Of a stretch of 47,448 nucleotides of DNA, positions 8,801 through 17,153 are shown piece by piece. Location of the stretch: the NCBI GenBank assembly GCA_029975525.1, contig JARKOX010000175.1, forward strand, positions 1 to 47,448. The letters run 5' to 3'. The position numbers and the translations under genes are program-made. Source of the stretch: Prolixibacteraceae bacterium. GTDB taxonomy: Bacteria; Bacteroidota; Bacteroidia; Bacteroidales; Prolixibacteraceae. The notes beneath the pieces were generated by a model, which was not told the origin of the DNA, made no database searches, and saw only the letters and a program-made list of their open reading frames with translations. How positions within the stretch are numbered: the first letter of the stretch is position 1; each line of letters starts with the position of its first letter.

Positions 8801-9519
8801 TTGAGATCAAGCCCGCCGGCGCTTACCAGCTGTTGGTGGTCAGAGGGTTGCCGGGTTACAACGAAAGTATGTCCTATTTCCGCAAGGTGATCCTCGAACG
8901 GAGTTTGTTCCGGAGTCTGGGCCAAACCACGTACCGCAATTTCCTGATAACCGGTGAAAATTTGCAAAAGCTGCTGGAGGCCACCGAGGTTGAAAAATAT
9001 ATGGAGTTTTTCCGCACCCATTATCTGCAACGAACCTCGCCGTTGCCAGGTGTAAACCGGGCCACCCAAACCGGAGCAGCAACCCCGCCCGCTCCGCAAA
9101 CAGCCCCGGAGGTGACGAAGTCTCCCGAAAAACCGGTCTACACGGGACCGTACAACAGTCCGGTGGTCGGATTGCACAGTTATGTGCTGGTGGTTCCGCG
9201 CGAAGGTTACAACAAAGAGCAGCTTTTGACAGGCATCCGGGCCTTTAATGCAGCCGGTTTTGCTGCCCTGAACCTGGTCACGGAAGAGCTGCCGTTTGAC
9301 GACAGCCGCGCGGTGATTCGTGTTTCCGGCCTGCCTGACCGCGAAACAGCTCAGAATTATCTGCAGCAACTGACCCGCAACCGGTCGGTGTTTCAACCAA
9401 TCGAAAAGGTGGATTATCGTAATTTCCTGATCACAAATGATAATTATGCCGTCTTCCAGAACCGGAAAAACATCCCCGAGTACATGGATTTCTACAAACA
9501 GGTCTATTTAGGCCAGTAG
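5824..9519 (+). CDS. porW: PorW/SprE type IX secretion lipoprotein with TPR repeats and a three-fold C-terminal repeat
   Basis: PorW (SprE in Flavobacterium) is a lipoprotein needed for type IX secretion. The 1231-aa product starts at a TTG, the only start that yields the lipoprotein signal ending LFSGC; an in-frame stop lies at 5782. After the Cys comes TEKNTRVSRAYHNVTSRYNIYFNG, written here in part: the segment SRAYHN then YNIYFNG is the family hallmark. TPR-like helical repeats fill about residues 130-430 and 575-690. The C-terminal third holds three related ~110-residue units at about 789-900, 959-1068 and 1118-1231, each ending in YxNFxI followed by YxxFxxxxY. It is longer than the Flavobacterium SprE I recall. 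porX follows after 81 nt. Confidence 0.85.
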   Translation: MKRKFLHTVFFLFLTTLFSGCSTEKNTRVSRAYHNVTSRYNIYFNGKESLKAGLERIDQTVEDDFTRILPVFKDSEPSAAKVAKSDMDNAILKASKLVQMHSITKKPKRRRLRTRSYQEFASREEFNNWVDDSYLLMGKAYFYQHNFISATDNFSQVVRKFSEEETRYDALVWLIRCYSETERFSEASEVILSLQADNSFPRRLERELAQVTADYYLKQKDYPEAIKFLDIAVKKTFWKKQKARLQYIMAQLYRETGNLPMAAEAFREVARLNPPYKMAFNAWINAAGIFTGQGDVEKLKKELRRMLKDEKNTEYRDQIYFALGNIFFREGNREQAIENYRHSVATSFENDHQRALSAVTLADLYFEDRQYRESQAYYDSVMMVIDNNYPDYNKLSDRYKSLSRLVENIVTVEVQDSLQRLAKMPEVERNALIDKWVAQEQEKQRSAELLASQEQMNRGFYRANEYRFGLGRTDEGGGWYFYNPQTVSYGKAQFQQRWGRRKLEDDWRRQNKTSLSPDEMEEFAGLIDSSKIVVRVDDPLKREYYTQDLPVNDSLMALSHDKIRDALYNCGKIFKSDFNDYPRSAESFEELNRRYPQNIYQPSAYFDLYDLYELMNDQQKADYYRNLIVGNFPESKYARYLQNPNFFAELQERQDSLNRLYQDAFRDYKAGRYANVSVLATRMKTMEPDSLIIPKIDFMATVAGGVQSDMPAFEGLLKKYIATYPQAEPTPLAGEILALIQDSTLADYRKLVEMGYLHDEIKNDELLPGNQRGEDEFGGRFSYEEDLLHYFVIVWPRKADVDVNRLKFDIANYNLDHYTKIDFDIETENLDANEMMLMVRSLENKEQGLIYFRSIIRQAPVFQALKGVEYYNFIASSTNYRQIVSEKSVSDYLKFFLKNYSRFIGPDFSGEEQPGESPEELMARARREDELLKEKGTFVVVTPEAHAGAFSAQLDTTQNFVVAVQDAHLSLRTLLTQLATFNREQFRGWNLTVEIKPAGAYQLLVVRGLPGYNESMSYFRKVILERSLFRSLGQTTYRNFLITGENLQKLLEATEVEKYMEFFRTHYLQRTSPLPGVNRATQTGAATPPAPQTAPEVTKSPEKPVYTGPYNSPVVGLHSYVLVVPREGYNKEQLLTGIRAFNAAGFAALNLVTEELPFDDSRAVIRVSGLPDRETAQNYLQQLTRNRSVFQPIEKVDYRNFLITNDNYAVFQNRKNIPEYMDFYKQVYLGQ

Positions 9520-9600
9520 GAGATTGGTTAAAGTTTGTTAACCTCATACCGGCGAGGCAAAATTTTTGTTTAAATTGAAAACCATGTAAAGTGTTTTTTT

Positions 9601-11157
9601 ATGAGGAAAATCAGGATACTTTGGACCGATGATGAGATCGACCTGTTGCGCCCGCACATCATTTTTCTCCGCGAAAAAGGATATGAAGTGGAAACCGCCA
9701 ACAACGGTTCCGATGCACTCGACTGGGTGAAAAAAGAGCATTTTGATATTATTTTCCTCGATGAAAACATGCCCGGACTGAGCGGCCTTGAAACTCTCAG
9801 TCAGATTAAAACCATTTCTCCCAACGTGCCGGTAGTTATGATTACCAAAAGCGAGGAGGAGAATATTATGGACGAGGCGATCGGTTCAAAAATTACCGAT
9901 TACCTCATCAAACCGGTAAATCCCAAACAGATCCTGCTTTCGCTGAAGAAGAATGTAGAACAGAAGCGGCTGGTAACCCAGCAAACCACTTCGGCCTATC
10001 AGATGCAGTTTGCCCAGATCGGGATGCGGATCAACGACCGGCTGAGCTTTGAAGAGTGGAAAGAGATCTACCGGAAGCTGGTCCACTGGGAGCTGGAGCT
10101 GAGTTCGTCGGAAGACTCGGCCATGGACGAAGTGCTTGCCATGCAGAAAAATGATGCCAACCAGGCTTTTTGCCGGTTTATCCGCGAAAATTACCTCCAC
10201 TGGTTTGGTAAACCGCTGGGACAACGTCCGCTACTTTCCACCGACATTTTTCGCCAGAAGGTTTTTCCCCTTCTCAACAACGGGCGGAAGGTTTTTGTGT
10301 TGCTGATCGATAATCTGCGTTTCGATCAGTGGCGGGTGATGAGCAGCGTTGTGAGCGAATATTTCCGTACCGATGAAGAAGAGCTCTATTACAGCATCCT
10401 GCCAACGGCAACCATGTATGCGCGCAATGCCATGTTTGCCGGGTTAATGCCGTCGGAAATCGAAAAGCTGTATCCCAATCTGTGGGAAGATGACGATAAT
10501 GAGGGGAATAAAAATGAACACGAAGAAGAGTTGCTCCTCAAACAGATGCTTCGGCTGGGCAGGAAAGAGAAGCTTTTTTTCGATAAAATTTCAAATCTGA
10601 AAAGCGGAAGGAAATTGGTTGAAGATCTCAGCGCCATCCTGGAGAATGATCTGTCGGTAATGGTCTTCAACTTCGTGGATATGATTTCGCACGCCCGCAC
10701 CGAAATGGATATGATCCGCGAGCTGGCCGGCAATGAAAATGCATACCGGTCGCTGACCCTGAGCTGGTTTAACCACTCTTCGCTGCTGGAGCTGCTCAAA
10801 GAGCTGGCCGGAAATGATATCCGGGTGGTTATCACCACCGACCACGGCACCATCCGGGTTGACAACCCCGTAAAAGTGATTGGCGACCGGGAGACCAACA
10901 CCAACCTGCGCTACAAACTGGGGCGCAATCTGAATTACAAAAGCCGACAGGTGTTTGATGTGACCAATCCCCGCGATGCGTTCCTGCCCTCCCGAAATGT
11001 AAGTACAACTTATATTTTTGCCCAAAATACCGACTTCTTTGCTTATCCAAACAATTTCAATTATTACGCTAACTATTTCAAAAATACCTTTCAGCATGGG
11101 GGCGTTTCTTTGGAAGAGATGATCGTTCCGGTAGTTACCCTCTCTCCCAAAAAATAA
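9601..11157 (+). CDS. porX: PorX, response regulator with PglZ-type effector domain
   Basis: Cytosolic response regulator of type IX secretion; PorX works with the histidine kinase PorY and the sigma factor SigP in Porphyromonas. The 518-aa product has an N-terminal receiver domain (residues 1-120) with acidic pair Asp10/Asp11, phosphoacceptor Asp54 in FLDENMPG, Thr82 and Lys104. The C-terminal half is an alkaline-phosphatase-like PglZ domain with the metal-site motifs LLIDNLRFDQW, NFVDMISHART and TTDHGT. No DNA-binding domain is present, as expected. It sits 81 nt after porW, with a small GGTTAA/TTAACC hairpin at 9526-9543 between them. The ATG at 9601 begins exactly at the receiver domain. 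Confidence 0.95.
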   Translation: MRKIRILWTDDEIDLLRPHIIFLREKGYEVETANNGSDALDWVKKEHFDIIFLDENMPGLSGLETLSQIKTISPNVPVVMITKSEEENIMDEAIGSKITDYLIKPVNPKQILLSLKKNVEQKRLVTQQTTSAYQMQFAQIGMRINDRLSFEEWKEIYRKLVHWELELSSSEDSAMDEVLAMQKNDANQAFCRFIRENYLHWFGKPLGQRPLLSTDIFRQKVFPLLNNGRKVFVLLIDNLRFDQWRVMSSVVSEYFRTDEEELYYSILPTATMYARNAMFAGLMPSEIEKLYPNLWEDDDNEGNKNEHEEELLLKQMLRLGRKEKLFFDKISNLKSGRKLVEDLSAILENDLSVMVFNFVDMISHARTEMDMIRELAGNENAYRSLTLSWFNHSSLLELLKELAGNDIRVVITTDHGTIRVDNPVKVIGDRETNTNLRYKLGRNLNYKSRQVFDVTNPRDAFLPSRNVSTTYIFAQNTDFFAYPNNFNYYANYFKNTFQHGGVSLEEMIVPVVTLSPKK

Positions 11158-11661
11158 CCGAACGGATTTATGGTAATGTTTTTTTATTATTCATAAATAG
11201 CAGCGCCTTTGGTGGAGCAGGTTTGAGCAGATTATGTTTTCTGAATAGGAATGGAGAGAACTTCCGTATCTGAAAATAATTTCCTGAAGTTTTTTTTGAG
11301 CAGGTCGACGATTTTTGAAACAAAAATTAACACAAAAAACAAAAAAGTGTTAACTTGTTGTCTGTTAGTTGTTTGTAAGGTGTAGAAATTTCACCTCTCT
11401 TTATAATAATATAAAGCCACACAAAAAGCCTGCGAATGTTTGCTTATTAATTTCTTTTTTTAAATTTGTGTTAGTTATAAAATCTAAATTTTTATTCCAA
11501 AAGAGTATCATTTTTTAAATTGCAAGATTTAAAAAAGCCTTATTGGGTGTGGTTTTCGAAAGGAAGAGGGGCCTTGAGAAGATTACGGATAACTGAGGAT
11601 GGGTTTTGATTTTATAGTAAATACTACATGTTGTTTAATTTGCAAACTTAAAACTATTTCT
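11158..11661 (+). other. AT-rich intergenic region with the SusC promoter
   Basis: A 504-nt gap between porX and the susC-like gene. It is strongly AT-rich, holds no credible gene on either strand, and contains the promoter at 11439-11468. An in-frame ATG at 11599 exists, but the reading from it gives no signal peptide and is treated as leader. Confidence 0.7.
11439..11468 (+). promoter_or_regulatory. Promoter of the SusC/SusD operon
   Basis: TTTG at 11439-11442, an 18-nt spacer, and TAAATTTG at 11461-11468: both parts of the Bacteroidota promoter pattern (-33 TTTG, -7 TAnnTTTG) at close to the usual spacing. The predicted start near 11475 leaves a leader of about 190 nt before the ATG at 11662. 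This is the only promoter in the window in which both boxes match. Confidence 0.6.
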
Positions 11662-14600
11662 ATGAAAAAAGTTGCGCTGTTGTTAGCCCTTATTTTTATA
11701 GGGCTTCAGGTCTTTTCACAGACCAGGGAAATTACAGGTACCGTGACTTCGGCAGAAGACGGGGGAGCTATCCCCGGGGTATCTGTTTTAGTGAAAGGCA
11801 CGACATTGGGAACGGTTACCGACCTGGAGGGTCGTTTTCGGCTGCAGGTTCCCAATAATGCTCAGACGCTTGTCTTTTCTTTTGTTGGAATGACCTCCCA
11901 GGAAGTTGCCATCGGAAATCAGAACACCTTCAGAATCCAGTTGAAAGCCGAAACCATCGGGGTGGATGAAGTTGTCGTGACAGCTTTGGGAATTAAAAGA
12001 GAAAAACGTGAAGTTACTTATCAAACACAAAAGGTAGATCAGGGAGAGTTGACTAAGATTGCTCCTACAAGAGTTGCCAGTGCTCTTGCCGGCAAAGTTG
12101 CAGGATTGCAGATAAATGTTCAGGATAATGGGGTAAATCCAAGTTCACAGATATTGTTGAGAGGGATGCGTTCCATTACTGGAGATAACTCTGCATTAAT
12201 TGTTATTGACGGCTCAATTGCCTCACAAGGGGCTTTTGATGCGTTGAATCCTAGCGATATCGCAGATATCAGCGTACTTAAAGGAGCAACCGCTGCGGCA
12301 CTGTATGGTTCGAGCGCTGGTAATGGGGCCTTAATTGTTACAACCAAAGCTGGTCAAGCTAGTAGAAAATTCATTGTCGGAGTCAACGCTTCTTTCACCA
12401 TGGATAAGGTTGCCTATATGCCTGATTTTCAGACAGAATATGGAACTGGATGGGAGGGGGCTTACGATCCGGTTGAAAACACCAATTGGGGGCCACGATT
12501 CGATGGGACCCTTCGTCAGATCGGACCTACTTTTCCGGAAGGGTATGGTTTAGAGACCCAAATTGTACCATATGCCCCTGTTAAAGACAACTTGCTTCAT
12601 TTTTTTCAAACTGGCCAAACTTTTAATAATACCGTATATTTGACAGGAAGCAGTGACAACAGCAGTTATTATATTTCTGTTGGGGATCAACGAGCAGAAG
12701 GGATTGTGTTGGATGATACTTACCGCAGAAATACTTTTAGAGTCAATGCTACCAAAAAGCTTGGGAAACTTGAACTGTCAGCAACTACCAGTTATTTTAC
12801 CGATAAAACTGATGTGGTGGGAAGTACAATTGGCGACCAAGATAGGCCTCTCTACTGGTTTATTCTGAACACTTCGGCTAATATTCCACTTGAAAAATAC
12901 AAAGACTGGCAGAATCCCAAAAGTTATGGTTATGCCGACAATTATTACAATGCGTATTATCAGAACCCATATTGGGCAATCGGTACAAACAGAAATATTG
13001 ATGAAACCAATCGGTTGAATGGGAATATTAACCTATCCTACGATATTCTGGATTGGTTAAATTTTACTGCACGGGCCAGTGTCAACAATGTTTGGGGGAA
13101 TGGTAAGAATTGGCGTGCAGCACAAACCTATAACGAAGAATTGCAGCCAGCGCATTCTGCTGTTTCGTCTTTTGTAGAGGACAGTGAATTCCAGACTAAA
13201 ACTTACACCGGCGACGCCCTAGTGACCGGAAGTTTTAAGTTTTATGACTCGTTTTCATTAAAAGCAATTCTTGGGAGTACGGTTTATTCTACTGACTATC
13301 GCGGAAGCACGATCAGGGCTAATAATTTAAGTATTCCTGGTTTCTATGATATCTCGAACGGAACAGGAAAACTGGAAGGGACTGTTGATGAATCATTAAA
13401 AAGATATTATGGGTTCTTTGGCGATTTTACATTAGGGTATAAAAATTATTTATTCCTTAATTTCTCCGGAAGAAACGACTGGACTTCAACACTCGCTAAA
13501 GGGAGTAACAGCTATTTTTATCCGGCAGCCGGTTTGTCATTTGTTGTTACGGATGCCATTAATGCATTAAAAAACAACAATATTTTGTCATATGCTAAGG
13601 TGACCTTTAGTAATTCTACAGTTTACAACGACTTGGCGCCTTACCGGATTAATGAAAAATATTATCAGCATGTATCTTTTCCGTTTGGTACGGTAAATGG
13701 CTTTTATCTTGATCCAGCAGCTGTTGATGCAAGCATTACCAAAGAGAAGATTAACACTACTGAGGTTGGATTAAATTTGGGATTCTTTCAAAGTCGTGTC
13801 TGGTTAGATGCTTCTTTTTTTAACACCATTACGTCCGATCTGATTACAGCAACTACTCCATCTGTTTCGTCAGGCTCAACCTCATTTCTCACGAACATAG
13901 GTGAATTGCAGGGGAAAGGTATAGAATTGACCCTTGGTGGGTCAATTTTGAAAACGAAAGATTTCAAATGGGATGTAAACATTAATTACACTTCAAATGA
14001 AACAGTCGTAAATGAAATTTACGAAGGATTGGATGAGGTTGCTATTACAACTACTGGTCAATATGGTGTTTATGCAGTGGTTGGCAAGGCTTTCCCTCAA
14101 ATGAAAGCCAATGTTTATAAGCGTGACCCGCAAGGAAGAATAATTGTGGATCCCGCTAGCGGCCATCCATTGACAGAAACCGGCCTGGCAAATTTAGGCA
14201 AAACTATTCCGGATTATATTGTAGGGCTGAGTTCTTCTGCAACCTATAAGGGATTTACTGTTTCAGCAACTTTTGATTACAGAACGGGACACGTATATTA
14301 CGAACAAGGCTCAGATCAGATGGAGTTTACTGGACGGTCAAAAGAGAGTGTTTCGGCTAACCGGCAGGATTTTGTGATCCCAAATTCTGTTATTGAAACC
14401 AGCCCAGGAGTTTACGTGGAAAATACGAATATTCCGGTTTCTGGCGGGCGTCAAAGCTATTGGACCGATGTTTACAACGATGTGAAGTCCAACTATGTGA
14501 AAGATGCTACTGCTCTTAAGTTAAGGGAGTTGGCCGTTAATTATGAACTGCCCAGGAATTTAATTAGCAAAACACCTTTTCAGAAAATCAGTTTTGGTTT

Positions 14601-14766
14601 TATTGGAAGAAATCTTTTGACTTGGTTACCTGCAGAAAACAGATTCTCTGACCCTGAATTTAATAATACCAGAAGCACTGATCCTGCGAATGCGGTTGGG
14701 GTGGGTGGATATCTTCAGTCTCCCCCGACAAAATCATTTGGATTTAACCTGAATGTCGAATTCTAA
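11662..14766 (+). CDS. SusC/RagA-type TonB-dependent outer-membrane transporter
   Basis: Outer-membrane barrel that imports a ligand captured by its SusD partner, using TonB energy. The ATG at 11662 is chosen because it gives the signal peptide MKKVALLLALIFIGLQVFSQ; an in-frame ATG 63 nt upstream would bury it. Residues 22-105 form the carboxypeptidase-regulatory-like domain (ITGTVTSAEDG, TDLEGRFRL), followed by VDEVVVTALGIKREKRE, the plug with LRGMRSITGDN and the repeat-like GSSAGNGALIVTTK, then the barrel to the C-terminal Phe. The 1034-aa length is normal. The susD gene follows after 13 nt. Codon use is clearly AT-richer than in flanking genes. The substrate cannot be told from sequence. 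Confidence 0.93.
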   Translation: MKKVALLLALIFIGLQVFSQTREITGTVTSAEDGGAIPGVSVLVKGTTLGTVTDLEGRFRLQVPNNAQTLVFSFVGMTSQEVAIGNQNTFRIQLKAETIGVDEVVVTALGIKREKREVTYQTQKVDQGELTKIAPTRVASALAGKVAGLQINVQDNGVNPSSQILLRGMRSITGDNSALIVIDGSIASQGAFDALNPSDIADISVLKGATAAALYGSSAGNGALIVTTKAGQASRKFIVGVNASFTMDKVAYMPDFQTEYGTGWEGAYDPVENTNWGPRFDGTLRQIGPTFPEGYGLETQIVPYAPVKDNLLHFFQTGQTFNNTVYLTGSSDNSSYYISVGDQRAEGIVLDDTYRRNTFRVNATKKLGKLELSATTSYFTDKTDVVGSTIGDQDRPLYWFILNTSANIPLEKYKDWQNPKSYGYADNYYNAYYQNPYWAIGTNRNIDETNRLNGNINLSYDILDWLNFTARASVNNVWGNGKNWRAAQTYNEELQPAHSAVSSFVEDSEFQTKTYTGDALVTGSFKFYDSFSLKAILGSTVYSTDYRGSTIRANNLSIPGFYDISNGTGKLEGTVDESLKRYYGFFGDFTLGYKNYLFLNFSGRNDWTSTLAKGSNSYFYPAAGLSFVVTDAINALKNNNILSYAKVTFSNSTVYNDLAPYRINEKYYQHVSFPFGTVNGFYLDPAAVDASITKEKINTTEVGLNLGFFQSRVWLDASFFNTITSDLITATTPSVSSGSTSFLTNIGELQGKGIELTLGGSILKTKDFKWDVNINYTSNETVVNEIYEGLDEVAITTTGQYGVYAVVGKAFPQMKANVYKRDPQGRIIVDPASGHPLTETGLANLGKTIPDYIVGLSSSATYKGFTVSATFDYRTGHVYYEQGSDQMEFTGRSKESVSANRQDFVIPNSVIETSPGVYVENTNIPVSGGRQSYWTDVYNDVKSNYVKDATALKLRELAVNYELPRNLISKTPFQKISFGFIGRNLLTWLPAENRFSDPEFNNTRSTDPANAVGVGGYLQSPPTKSFGFNLNVEF

Positions 14767-14779
14767 ACAAAATTGAAAG

Positions 14780-16255
14780 ATGAAAAAGTTTCTGAAATAT
14801 GCCAGTTTGTTATCGGTTGTAGTACTGATGGCAGCTTGCCAGGATTTTCTGGATGTGAATGAAGATCCTAACAATCCGGTGTCGGTTTCTCCTGATTTGG
14901 TATTGCCTACAGCTCAGGTTTACACCGCCAACGTTATGCATAACAATAGATATCTCAACAATCTGGGGAATATGATGATGTATAACTGGAGTCAAAGTGA
15001 TGGTTATGCCTGGTATCCTGATGAGTTTAAGTACAATGTAACTTCATCGTTTTATCAGCAAATTTTTAACTATTCTTACTCCAATACGCTGAAAATGTAT
15101 CATGTGCTAGATCAGCTGGATAGTACCTATTCTTATTATAGAGCAATAGGGAAAATCATGAAGGCATATCACTTTCAGTTATTGGTCGATTGTTACGGTA
15201 ATATTCCTTACAGCGAAGCGCTAAAAAGAAGTGGTGAAGCTACTCCGAAGTATGATGATGCTAAAACTATTTATGAGGATTTGGTTGTTCAATTAACCGA
15301 TGCAATTAGACTAATCAACGAAGGAGAGAATGCTAAAGTACCTGGAGCTGATGATGCCATTTTTGGAGGAGACATGAGCAAGTGGAAAAAATTTGCCAAT
15401 TCAGTTAAATTGAGGATTTTGATCCGGCAATCCAGTATGTCTGGTCGTGAAACCTATTTGAAAGAGCAGTTTAATATTATTGCAAGTGAAGGGTCAGGAT
15501 ATATTACCGCGGATGTAGGTGTAAATCCAGGTTACACAAATATTGAAAATCAACAAAACCCGTTTTGGGATACATTTGGTAAGGATGTGTCGGGGACTGA
15601 AACCATGAATAACAAGGCCACTTGTGCTACCGATTATATCCTGACTTTTTTAACAGGAACCAATGACCCCCGAATTGATCGGATTTACGAGAAGCCCTCT
15701 GACGGACACTTGGGAGTTCCCCAAGGCTTGTTGGATTATGACACGCCGGTTGTTGATGCCTATGTCCCCGAAAAGGTTTCTAATATCGGTCCGGGGATTT
15801 TAAAAGGAGCTAATCAGAATGCAATTATTTACACGTTGGCAGAGAGCTATTTTAATCAGGCCGAGGCTCATTTCCGCGGATTGATTACGACGGGCGATGA
15901 TGCCAAGACGTTATACCAAAAAGGAATTCAGGCTTCTTTTGATTATTTGGGAGCAACCGGGGCCCAGGCGTATTATTCACAGGTTAAAAATCTTGTGGGC
16001 TGGGATGCTTCAGCCAACAAATTACAGGCAATTATCACTCAAAAGTGGATCGCTTTGAATGGCCTCACTGCCGAGCAATCATGGTTTGACTACAATCGTA
16101 CCGGCTTCCCTGCCGGATTACCAATCTCAAGGCTGGCTTCCACTAATGACCGTCCGGTTCGGCTGTTTTATCCTGCCGGCGAATATTCGTCAAATGGTGA
16201 AAATGTACCGGCACAACCGAATGCTTTTACTGAAAAAATATTCTGGGGGAAATAA
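14780..16255 (+). CDS. SusD/RagB-like surface lipoprotein
   Basis: Substrate-capturing lid of the SusC transporter, anchored at the outer face of the outer membrane. The 491-aa product has a lipoprotein signal ending LMAAC with Cys20, then QDFLDVNEDPNNP, a start common in the SusD-like_2 subfamily. TPR-like segments occur around ILDQLD/YYRAIGKIMKAYHFQLLVDCYGNIPYSEAL, quoted here only to mark residues about 110-155: FQLLVDCYGNIPYSEAL is the strongest match. The C-terminal region has LAESYFNQAEAHFRG and WIALNGL. It is followed after 15 nt by the third gene. Subfamily members are sometimes linked to peptide rather than glycan uptake, but no evidence here decides this. Confidence 0.9.
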   Translation: MKKFLKYASLLSVVVLMAACQDFLDVNEDPNNPVSVSPDLVLPTAQVYTANVMHNNRYLNNLGNMMMYNWSQSDGYAWYPDEFKYNVTSSFYQQIFNYSYSNTLKMYHVLDQLDSTYSYYRAIGKIMKAYHFQLLVDCYGNIPYSEALKRSGEATPKYDDAKTIYEDLVVQLTDAIRLINEGENAKVPGADDAIFGGDMSKWKKFANSVKLRILIRQSSMSGRETYLKEQFNIIASEGSGYITADVGVNPGYTNIENQQNPFWDTFGKDVSGTETMNNKATCATDYILTFLTGTNDPRIDRIYEKPSDGHLGVPQGLLDYDTPVVDAYVPEKVSNIGPGILKGANQNAIIYTLAESYFNQAEAHFRGLITTGDDAKTLYQKGIQASFDYLGATGAQAYYSQVKNLVGWDASANKLQAIITQKWIALNGLTAEQSWFDYNRTGFPAGLPISRLASTNDRPVRLFYPAGEYSSNGENVPAQPNAFTEKIFWGK

Positions 16256-16270
16256 TATAAAACGATCATT

Positions 16271-17128
16271 ATGAAAACAGTGAAATATATTTTGATCTTA
16301 CTTTTAAGCATAGGGACATTTAACTCATGCTTAATTGAGAATGAAACAGACATAGATTTGAATGATGATGGGCCGAATCTGGCCGGTTTTGAGGAGGCTA
16401 GAAAAACTTTGCCTGCAATTGCTGATGGAAAAGAATATGATTTTGATCTTAAAGTCAAAGTTTTTGGGCCTACCTGGATGGATGTTAAAAATGACGTAAC
16501 ATTGACAATAGCAGCCGACCCCACGTCAACAGCTATTGCTGGTAAACATTTTAAAATTAAAAATCCAACAATTACACTTTCCCCCGGGGATAACATGCTG
16601 GGACTTTTCAAGATTACGATGCTGACAGCAGGTATTCAAACTCCATTAGCAGTGGCTCCAGTGTTGGTGCTTAAAGTCACGCAGGTAACGGGAGATACCA
16701 AAGTGATTAATAGCGGGAAGCCTATTACACTGACATTAAATTATGCTTGTCCTTCATTTTTGGCCGGTACTTATTCTGTAACTGTTACAAGGATTGATTA
16801 TACGGGTACTGTTACAACTTATCCAGCATACGATGAAGTGATAACTGAAACAGGAATTGGAGAGTATCGCACTTCATTTGTGGGGCATTATATTCCTACC
16901 AATGGTAGTCCTAATGGGTTAGGAGTAGGAACAGAGGGATTTACCTTTCAGGATGTGTGTGGAGTATTGACAGTCCCTGAGCAAAACTTGAATGATTATT
17001 ATTCAAACATTGTAGTGGGCACTGATTTTGGTTCAGCTAATACAACAACTGGTACTTTGGTATTAAAGTACTCAATTTCATTTGCAGCTGGAATAAGAAA
17101 ATATGAAGCTACCTATGTGAAAAAGTAG
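16271..17128 (+). CDS. Surface lipoprotein of the SusCD locus, unknown ligand
   Basis: A 285-aa protein with a lipoprotein signal (Cys20 in GTFNSC). The mature part is beta-rich: an N-terminal domain of about 130 residues with a KVKVFGPTWMDVKNDVTLTI segment that resembles the DUF4843/DUF1735-type immunoglobulin-like domains of SusE-like proteins, then a domain from about residue 155 (FLAGTYSVTVTRIDYTG) ending in antiparallel strands. It probably sits beside SusD on the cell surface as an accessory binding protein. The Pfam family cannot be fixed by eye. The gene is 15 nt after susD and 25 nt before the fourth gene, so it belongs to the operon. Confidence 0.75.
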   Translation: MKTVKYILILLLSIGTFNSCLIENETDIDLNDDGPNLAGFEEARKTLPAIADGKEYDFDLKVKVFGPTWMDVKNDVTLTIAADPTSTAIAGKHFKIKNPTITLSPGDNMLGLFKITMLTAGIQTPLAVAPVLVLKVTQVTGDTKVINSGKPITLTLNYACPSFLAGTYSVTVTRIDYTGTVTTYPAYDEVITETGIGEYRTSFVGHYIPTNGSPNGLGVGTEGFTFQDVCGVLTVPEQNLNDYYSNIVVGTDFGSANTTTGTLVLKYSISFAAGIRKYEATYVKK

Positions 17129-17153
17129 TTTAAATCATTAAAAGGTAATAGTG

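Noticed and set aside
11599-11661. An earlier start for the susC-like gene
   Set aside because: It would place 21 residues ahead of a complete signal peptide, which begins at the ATG at 11662.
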